A stretch of 10,451 bases of DNA, from assembly GCA_030040415.1 (NCBI GenBank), contig JASHTT010000029.1:1-10451 (forward strand). Direction: 5' to 3'. The DNA is from Streptosporangiaceae bacterium (GTDB lineage: Bacteria > Actinomycetota > Actinomycetes > Streptosporangiales > Streptosporangiaceae). Positions 6,240 to 10,451 of the stretch are shown here, piece by piece (within the stretch, counting starts at the first letter, position 1; every line of letters begins with the position of its first letter). The translations under genes were made by a program, and so were the position numbers. The notes beneath the pieces were generated by a model. It ran no database searches. It had not been told where the DNA came from and saw only the letters and a list, made by a program, of their open reading frames with translations.

Positions 6240-6851
6240 GTGGACGTACCCGGAATCACGCCAGCGCAGGGCGGGGAAGGGCGGGACGCGGGCCCGCCGC
6301 GGGCGCGGTCCGCGCGGAGCCTCGAGCTGCTGATCGCCGAGGCGGCGCGGGGCGATCAGGCGGCGTTCGCTGCTGTCTACGACCGGGCCGGGCCGACTGT
6401 CTTCGGCACCGTGCTCCGGGTGCTGCGCGATCCGGCGCAGTCCGAGGAAGTCACGCAGGAAGTGCTACTCGAGGTCTGGCGGACCGCGGCACGGTTCGAC
6501 CCCGTCGCAGGTTCCGCGGCGGCCTGGATCGCGATGATCGCCCATCGCAGGGCCGTGGACCGGGTTCGGTCGGAGCAGAAGGCCATGGAACGGGAACTGC
6601 GGGCGGCCGACGCGGCACCGGTCGCTTATGACGACGTGGTCGACGCCGTCGAGACGAACCTCGAGCACGAGCGGGTCCGGCGCTGTCTGGCGGGCCTGAC
6701 CGACCTGCAGCGCGAGGCCGTGACGCTGGCGTACTACGGCGGCTACAGCTACCGAGAGGTAGCCGCTCTGCTCGGCGTGGCGGTCGGCACTGTCAAGACC
6801 CGGATGCGAGACGGCCTCATCAGGCTCCGGGACTGTCTGGGGGTGGAGTGA
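6240..6851 (+). CDS. sigK: ECF RNA polymerase sigma factor, SigK type
   Basis: A 203-residue group IV sigma factor that directs RNA polymerase to its own promoter class. Region 2 spans about 42-111: AAFAAVYDRAGPTVFGTVLR, then LRDPAQSEEVTQEVLLEVWR and the -10 binding end AWIAMIAHRRAVDRVRSEQ. After an acidic linker (112-147) region 4 follows (148-200), with LTDLQREAVTLAYYGGYSYR, then EVAALLGVAVGTVKTRMRDG as the -35-reading helix-turn-helix. QAAF, VLRD, EEVTQE, LEVWR, AHRRAVDRVR, LAYYGG and RMRD-L recall M. tuberculosis SigK closely. I chose GTG 6240 because it fits a leaderless transcript from the ACGAAT box; an upstream ATG at 6168 would run through that promoter. The stop overlaps the anti-sigma start (TGATG), so the pair is co-translated. 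Targets predicted from this window are its own operon and the divergent oxidoreductase. Confidence 0.9.
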   Translation: MDVPGITPAQGGEGRDAGPPRARSARSLELLIAEAARGDQAAFAAVYDRAGPTVFGTVLRVLRDPAQSEEVTQEVLLEVWRTAARFDPVAGSAAAWIAMIAHRRAVDRVRSEQKAMERELRAADAAPVAYDDVVDAVETNLEHERVRRCLAGLTDLQREAVTLAYYGGYSYREVAALLGVAVGTVKTRMRDGLIRLRDCLGVE

Positions 6852-7642
6852 TGCGCGGTCGGGGCGGGCAGTGGCACACGCTCGTGGGCGCGTACGTCAT
6901 GGACGCGCTGCCCGAGACCGAGCGGGCGGGCTTCGAGCGGCACCTTGGTGGCTGCGAGCAGTGCCGCGAGGATGTCCGCGGGCTGCGGGAGGCCACCGCG
7001 GCACTGGCGGCCGGCGCGGCCGTTCCGCCGCCTCCTGAGGCCAGGGAGCGCGTCCTGACAGCGGCACAGCGGCTCAGGCAGCTACCGCCTGCGCTTCCGG
7101 GGGAGCAGCCGCCTGGACGGCCGCGCACTCGTGCCAGGGGCATGGCAAGGCTCGCTGGCCTGATGCCACGGGCCTGGGCGACCCGTGCGGTGCTGGCGGC
7201 AGCCGCGATCGTGGTAGCCGTGGCTGCGGTCCTGGTCGGCCTGCGCATCACCGCCATGCAGGACCGGTTGAGCCTCGCCGAGCAGCGCGACCACGACATC
7301 GCCGTCGTGCTGGGCGCGACGGACGCCACGACGCTGACCGCCAAGGTCAGCACCGGCGGCACAGCGACAGTGGTGATGTCGCACCGGGATCGAGCTCTCG
7401 TCGTCATCACGCATGGGCTTCCAGCGTTGCCGTCCTCGCTGGGCTACGAGCTGTGGCTGATGAATCCCGCGGGCGACAGGGCCGCCGGGATGCTGCCGAA
7501 GCCGCGCGCCGGGATGACCGACCCGATGGTGATCAGCCGGCTCAGGCCGGGCGACGAACTCGGCCTCACGGTCGAGCCCGCGGCTGGCACCCGGCAGCCG
7601 ACGTCGGCCCCGATCGTCCTCGTCAGCCTGGGCGGCGGCTGA
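6851..7642 (+). CDS. rskA: RskA-type membrane anti-sigma factor
   Basis: A 263-residue single-pass membrane protein that would hold the sigma factor inactive at the membrane until released by regulated proteolysis. Cytoplasmic N-terminus: HTLVGAYVMDALPETERAGF, then a zinc anti-sigma motif H-x3-C-x2-C (His31, Cys35, Cys38). A Pro/Arg-rich linker is followed by a membrane helix at about 113-131 and an extracytoplasmic domain with GTATVVMSHRDRALVV, GYELWLMNPAGDRAAGML and GLTVEPAAGTRQPTSAPIVL, which match the RskA C-terminal domain. The ATG at 6851 overlaps the sigma stop; GTG 6848 just before it is also possible, and GGGGGTGGAG lies upstream. The sensed signal is unknown. In mycobacteria RskA loses control when its outer domain is mutated. 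Family call is firm. Confidence 0.9.
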   Translation: MRGRGGQWHTLVGAYVMDALPETERAGFERHLGGCEQCREDVRGLREATAALAAGAAVPPPPEARERVLTAAQRLRQLPPALPGEQPPGRPRTRARGMARLAGLMPRAWATRAVLAAAAIVVAVAAVLVGLRITAMQDRLSLAEQRDHDIAVVLGATDATTLTAKVSTGGTATVVMSHRDRALVVITHGLPALPSSLGYELWLMNPAGDRAAGMLPKPRAGMTDPMVISRLRPGDELGLTVEPAAGTRQPTSAPIVLVSLGGG

Positions 7643-7758
7643 CCGTGGAGCCATGGCCGCGCGGGCCCGGGGTTCGCCTGGCTGGCCGCAGGGGCCGTTG
7701 GGGGTCGCCGGGTGGGCTATGACGCCCAGCGCGACAAGCGCGATCCTGGCAGGCTAAC

Positions 7759-8511
7759 GTGGCGACCGTGAAAGCATCCCCCGAGGCGCAGCTGCGACTG
7801 CTTGAGCTTGCCGACCTGGACGCCGAGCTTGGACGGCTAGAACACAGGCGCCGCACTCTGCCGGAGCACGCGGAACTGAGCGAGCTCGACGAGCGCAGCA
7901 AGGCTCTCCGCGACGAGCTGGCGGCCCTCAGCGCCCGGGAGGGTGACCTGCATCGCGAGCAGTCCAAGGCCGAGGCCGATGTCGAGCAGGTCAGGAGCAG
8001 GATCGGCCGGGACAGGACGCGGCTGGATGCCGGGCAGGTTAGCTCGCCGAAGGAGCTAGAGGGCCTGCAGTCCGAGGTGGAGTCGCTGCTGCGCCGGCAG
8101 TCCGACCTTGAGGATGCCGAGCTCGACGTGATGGAGCGCCGGGAGGCCGTGCAGGCCAGGATCACGGAGGCCACAGCCGAGCGCACGGCCATCGAGGCAA
8201 GGGCGTCCGAAGTGACCGCTCGCAGAGACGCCGCCCTGGCTGAGCTTGCCGAGCAATCAGGCAAGGCGGCGGACCGCCGGGCCGCGGTCGTGGCCGATGA
8301 GCCAGCGGACCTGATCGACCTGTACGAGCGGCTACGGGCCCAGCACGGGGGAGTAGGGGCGGCAGCGCTGCGCAGGGGGCAGTGCCAGGGTTGTCACCTG
8401 TCGCTCAACACCGTCGACCTCAACGCCATCCGCGCCGCCGCCCCCGATGAGGTCGTGCGCTGCGAGGAGTGCCGTCGGATCCTGGTCCGGACGGATGAGT
8501 CCGGGCTCTGA
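7759..8511 (+). CDS. Coiled-coil C4-type zinc-ribbon protein (DUF164-like)
   Basis: A 250-residue cytoplasmic protein. Residues about 9-180 are a long, highly charged coiled coil rich in Glu, Arg, Ala and Leu. The end holds a zinc ribbon with two CxxC pairs: Cys209/Cys212 in GQCQGCHLSLN and Cys235/Cys238 in VRCEECRRILVR, separated by the typical LNTVDLNAIRAA helix. Length and layout match the conserved actinobacterial zinc-ribbon protein (Rv2229c type) that precedes the RNase H/acid phosphatase gene. Its molecular role is not settled to my knowledge; nucleic-acid or protein scaffolding is an inference. GTG 7759 has AGG five bases upstream; GTG 7768 is an alternative start. The 116 bp between the anti-sigma stop and this start contain no clear terminator or promoter. 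The last 17 bases overlap the next gene, implying coupling. Confidence 0.9.
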   Translation: MATVKASPEAQLRLLELADLDAELGRLEHRRRTLPEHAELSELDERSKALRDELAALSAREGDLHREQSKAEADVEQVRSRIGRDRTRLDAGQVSSPKELEGLQSEVESLLRRQSDLEDAELDVMERREAVQARITEATAERTAIEARASEVTARRDAALAELAEQSGKAADRRAAVVADEPADLIDLYERLRAQHGGVGAAALRRGQCQGCHLSLNTVDLNAIRAAAPDEVVRCEECRRILVRTDESGL

Positions 8512-9253
8512 CCCCCAGAACGCCGACGCCACGAGGGCGGCCAGGCCGGGCGGTGTCGTTCCCGGAACAGGCTGGCGGGGCCCCGGCGAGGCTACGACCA
8601 CTCTGCTGCTGCGGCACGGCGAGACGCCGTTGTCCGCCGAACGCCGGTTCGCCGGCCGTGGCGACATCCCGCTGACTGGCCGCGGGATGCAGCAGGCGGC
8701 GGCTGCCGCGGCGAGGCTGGCCGCGCGCGGAGACGTGGCCGCCGTTATCAGCTCTCCGCTGCGCAGAGCGCTGTCGACCGCGCAGGCCGTGGCGGAAGCG
8801 ACGGGTGCTGCGCTTGAGACCGACGACGACCTCGCCGAGACGGACTTCGGTGACTGGGAGGGAATGAGCTTTCGCGCGGCCGGAGCCCGTTGGCCTGCGG
8901 AGATGGAGGCGTGGCTGGCAGACGCCGAAGCAGCGCCGCCCGGCGGGGAGAGCTTCGCAGCAGTGGCGCAGCGCGTCCTCGCGGCTCTCGACCGGCTGCT
9001 GGCTGACCATGAGGGGCAGACCGTCGTCGTGGTCAGTCACGTGACGCCGGTTAAGACAGTGATCTGCCGGGCGCTGCTCGCCCCGCCCGCCGCCATGTTC
9101 CGCATGAACCTCGATGTCGCATCGCTGTCGGAAGTCAGCTGGTTCTCCGACGGCGCCGCGGTGCTGCGGTCGCTCAACGATGTCGCGCACCTGACCGGTG
9201 AGTGGACGCACAGCGAGGGCGAGAAGTCGCCGGGGAGTCTCGCTGAACGATGA
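8495..9253 (+). CDS. Histidine phosphatase family protein (phosphatase half of the RNase H/acid phosphatase type)
   Basis: A 252-residue phosphatase of the phosphoglycerate-mutase-like family, which uses a phospho-histidine intermediate. Seen: LLLRHGET with the nucleophile His41, SSPLRRALSTA with the phosphate-binding Arg91, ETDFGDWEGM with the acid/base Glu115, PPGGESF (148-154) and VVVVSHVTPVK with the second His182. The wording and neighbourhood match the C-terminal half of the mycobacterial bifunctional RNase H/acid phosphatase (Rv2228c type), which follows the same zinc-ribbon gene. Here only about 33 low-complexity residues precede the phosphatase domain and no RNase H domain exists in any frame upstream, where the zinc-ribbon gene lies. 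The start ATG sits inside the end of that gene. The substrate is unknown; alpha-ribazole phosphate or a sugar phosphate are family possibilities. Confidence 0.9.
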   Translation: MSPGSDPQNADATRAARPGGVVPGTGWRGPGEATTTLLLRHGETPLSAERRFAGRGDIPLTGRGMQQAAAAAARLAARGDVAAVISSPLRRALSTAQAVAEATGAALETDDDLAETDFGDWEGMSFRAAGARWPAEMEAWLADAEAAPPGGESFAAVAQRVLAALDRLLADHEGQTVVVVSHVTPVKTVICRALLAPPAAMFRMNLDVASLSEVSWFSDGAAVLRSLNDVAHLTGEWTHSEGEKSPGSLAER

Positions 9254-9374
9254 CGAGCGGTCGTTTTCGAACCGCTTGGGTTCATTGTTCTGCGTGAACA
9301 GCGTGCTGCGCGTGTAAAGCGCGTCCGTGTGTGGAATAGCAATCCACGTCATTGATCAAGACGGGGGGAGATCA

Positions 9375-10349
9375 GTGCCTGTTCAGACTAGACCCAGTGC
9401 GGCTACCCGCCGTAGCTCGGCGAGTACCGCTCGTAGCAGGTCGGCGAGCCGCAGTGCGTCAGGAGGCACTGCAAGCCGATCGCGTACCCAGTCAGCCAGC
9501 AGGAGGACGAGCACGTCTCGTGGCACGAGCGCCCGCTCCGGATCGTCGGCCAGCCGCGCTGCGTCCCGGTCGCCACGGAGCACCGCGTCGCGCAGCACCG
9601 CGTCGCGGTCCACTGCGTCGCGGTCCACGGCCTCGCGGTCGACCCGCAGTTCGTCAAGGACTGCGGCCACGCCGGCGACGGCTGCCCGGACCGTTTCGTC
9701 CGCCGCAACCAAGGTGAACTCGGCGGCCGGCAAGATGACCGCCGCGGCCACCAAGGCGACGGCATCGGCAAAGACCATGTCCAACGCGATGCGTGCGATG
9801 AACACGGCCACGAAGTCGATGTCAACGGCGGCGAAGGCTCTGACGCTCGCGGCCAAGACGATGTCCACCGCGAAGCCAGTGGCGGCGAGCACGACCCGTT
9901 CTAGCGGCACGTCCCGCGCTAGGACGTCGTCAACTCGGTCCACGTCGGCGAGGAGATCGTCGGGCACCAGCCGGAGCACCAGGACCACCAGGAGCGGCAC
10001 GGCCAGCAGGTCAACTGCTAGCCGGCCTTCCGCTAGCCGGCCTTCCGCTAGCCGGTCGTCTGCCACCAGGTCGTCGGCCAGCCGGTCGACCAGCACGAGG
10101 TCGTCATCGGCCAAGCCCAGGACCACCGCGACTAGGTCGTCCGCCGCGAAGCCCAGGACCACCGCTTCGCGGACGTCCGCGAGCGGCTCCCGCTCGGCCC
10201 GGCCGGCCTCTCGCCGGCCAGCCAGCAGGCCATCCGCGGGCCGGCCTACGGCGTCGAGCATGCGACCGGCATCTTCGCTGACGCTCTCTTCGCCGAAGAG
10301 CAGCAACGGCGACCAGTACGGCAGCCTGCTCGGCGGACTTATCCACTGA
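9375..10349 (+). CDS. Ser/Arg/Ala/Thr-rich strongly basic protein with central heptad coiled coil; function unknown
   Basis: A 324-residue low-complexity protein that I do not recognise. It has a single acidic residue (Asp in the tail), no Cys, Trp or Phe, and one Tyr. Three parts are visible. Residues 1-109 are Ser/Arg-rich, including four STASR repeats (69-88). Residues 110-167 switch to Lys, Ala and Met with an exact seven-residue period. Residues 168-311 return to Ser/Arg/Thr/Pro with ASRPS and AKPRTT repeats. The final GDQYGSLLGGLIH is the only hydrophobic stretch. It resembles eukaryotic SR domains, protamines and linker-histone tails, and bacterial histone-like tails, only by composition; nucleic-acid binding is inference. 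GTG 9375 has an excellent ribosome site (GGGGGGAG, four bases away). A strong terminator follows 22 bp after the stop. The complementary strand is also open here, but lacks a start region or ribosome site. Confidence 0.78.
   Translation: MPVQTRPSAATRRSSASTARSRSASRSASGGTASRSRTQSASRRTSTSRGTSARSGSSASRAASRSPRSTASRSTASRSTASRSTASRSTRSSSRTAATPATAARTVSSAATKVNSAAGKMTAAATKATASAKTMSNAMRAMNTATKSMSTAAKALTLAAKTMSTAKPVAASTTRSSGTSRARTSSTRSTSARRSSGTSRSTRTTRSGTASRSTASRPSASRPSASRSSATRSSASRSTSTRSSSAKPRTTATRSSAAKPRTTASRTSASGSRSARPASRRPASRPSAGRPTASSMRPASSLTLSSPKSSNGDQYGSLLGGLIH
9579..9638 (+). repeat. Four 15-bp in-frame repeats encoding STASR
   Basis: Four head-to-tail units at 9579, 9594, 9609 and 9624, of the type (AGC/TCC)ACCGCGTCGCG(C/G), encode Ser-Thr-Ala-Ser-Arg. 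The first two differ only at the last base. The later copies carry mostly silent changes. Confidence 0.8.
9702..9872 (+). repeat. Eight heptads (21-bp period) in the basic protein
   Basis: Residues 110-166 repeat every seven residues. Position d is Ala at 110, 117, 124, 138, 145, 152, 159 and 166 (Ser at 131). Position a is V114, M121, A128, M135, M142, M149, L156 and M163. Position g is K113, K120, K127, R140, K147, K154 and K161, with the Lys displaced by one at 133. This predicts a Met/Ala-core coiled coil or amphipathic helix with a basic flank. Confidence 0.75.
10017..10091 (+). repeat. Five 15-bp in-frame repeats encoding ASR(P/S)S-type units
   Basis: Units begin at 10017, 10032, 10047, 10062 and 10077. 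The first two are identical GCTAGCCGGCCTTCC, and the others diverge from GCTAGCCGGTCGTCT. They keep the frame of the Ser/Arg-rich gene. The 15-base unit length equals that of its other repeat block. Confidence 0.75.
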
Positions 10350-10371
10350 GCCTGGCCGTAGCAACGCAGGG

Positions 10372-10401
10372 GCGGCGCTCGCTGGCGACAGCGAGCGCCG
10401 C
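10372..10401 (+). terminator. Intrinsic-type terminator after the Ser/Arg-rich gene
   Basis: GCGGCGCTCGCT (10372-10383) and AGCGAGCGCCGC (10390-10401) form a perfect 12-bp stem with a 6-base loop, 22 bases after the TGA. There is no T-run. It separates the gene from the RNase P RNA immediately downstream. Confidence 0.8.
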
Positions 10402-10403
10402 GC

Positions 10404-10409
10404 CATACT
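10404..10409 (+). promoter_or_regulatory. Candidate -10 box for the RNase P RNA gene
   Basis: CATACT lies 18 bases before the probable RNA start region and directly abuts the terminator stem. The -35 position would fall within the hairpin (around 10381-10387, CTGGCG at best), so the promoter is only tentative. Confidence 0.3.
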
Positions 10410-10426
10410 CTGGGCACAGCGGAGGG

Positions 10427-10451
10427 CGAGTCGGCCGGGCGGTCGCGGCGC
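10427..10451 (+). ncRNA. rnpB: RNase P RNA (class A), 5' end only
   Basis: The last 25 bases align with the start of RNase P RNA, the ribozyme that removes tRNA 5' leaders. The stretch CGGCCGGGCGGTCGCGGC matches the E. coli P1/P2 region TGACCAGACAGTCGCCGC with mostly A-to-G and G/C changes, and it resembles actinobacterial rnpB openings that I recall. The exact 5' end could be up to about 10 bases further left. The diagnostic core (GAGGAAAGTCCGG) would lie beyond the window, so identity rests on this short 5' segment and on the position after a terminator. Confidence 0.65.

Noticed and set aside
6137..6259. Longer oxidoreductase N-terminus starting at 6259 or 6187
   Set aside because: It would cover the paired promoter boxes; GTG 6136 fits the leaderless arrangement and leaves a normal basic N-terminus before the first helix. 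ATG 6187 is not fully excluded.
9256..9276. AGCGGT/ACCGCT hairpin after the phosphatase gene
   Set aside because: Only a 6-bp stem with a 9-base loop and no T-run; too weak to call a terminator.
9267..9286. TCGAAC with a nearby GGTTCA, like an SOS (LexA) box
   Set aside because: The second half does not match GTTCGA and the spacing is not the required four bases.
9383..10417. Minus-strand 344-codon open frame rich in Asp, Leu, Val and Arg
   Set aside because: It is the complement of Ser/Arg/Ala codons, which rarely give stops. Its start lies between the terminator and rnpB, it has no ribosome site, and the plus strand has both a ribosome site and a terminator.

Overview
The window is very GC-rich DNA from an actinobacterium. 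The evidence is GTG starts, overlapping start and stop codons, a SigK/RskA-type sigma/anti-sigma pair, and the order zinc-ribbon protein, RNase H/phosphatase-type gene, RNase P RNA, which is familiar from that phylum. The species cannot be fixed from the sequence. Nothing points to a plasmid, phage, insertion sequence or CRISPR array.

Positions 1-2474 (minus strand) hold a tight three-gene operon: a crotonase-fold protein, an alpha/beta hydrolase and an acyl-CoA dehydrogenase that runs off the left edge. Together they look like a CoA-thioester catabolic module. The crotonase lacks both glutamates of classical enoyl-CoA hydratase, so its reaction is open. Upstream lies about 960 bp without a convincing gene (2475-3437). 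It contains a cluster of DnaA-box-like sites with a perfect inverted pair, a strong 13-bp hairpin and a run of degenerate 12-13-bp tandem repeats.

Positions 3438-4280 (plus) encode an alpha/beta-hydrolase-like protein whose catalytic positions look lost and which carries a pentapeptide-repeat insertion. It converges on, and shares a CTAG stop tetranucleotide with, a membrane-anchored molybdopterin oxidoreductase of the sulfite oxidase family (4277-6136, minus).

Positions 6136-7642 form a regulatory unit. A SigK-type ECF sigma factor and its RskA-type membrane anti-sigma factor are translationally coupled and divergent from the oxidoreductase. Both divergent genes have the same promoter-like pattern, CCAA(G/T)C-N16-ACGAAT, placed 7-8 bases before a GTG codon. 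This suggests that the sigma factor drives leaderless transcripts of itself and of the oxidoreductase.

Positions 7759-10451 (plus) hold a coiled-coil C4 zinc-ribbon protein, then a histidine phosphatase that matches the C-terminal half of the actinobacterial RNase H/acid phosphatase but has no RNase H domain. Next is an extraordinary Ser/Arg/Ala/Thr-rich basic protein with a precise central heptad repeat. A strong terminator hairpin follows, then the first bases of what looks like the RNase P RNA gene at the right edge. The Ser/Arg protein and the SigK promoter pair are the most interesting items.
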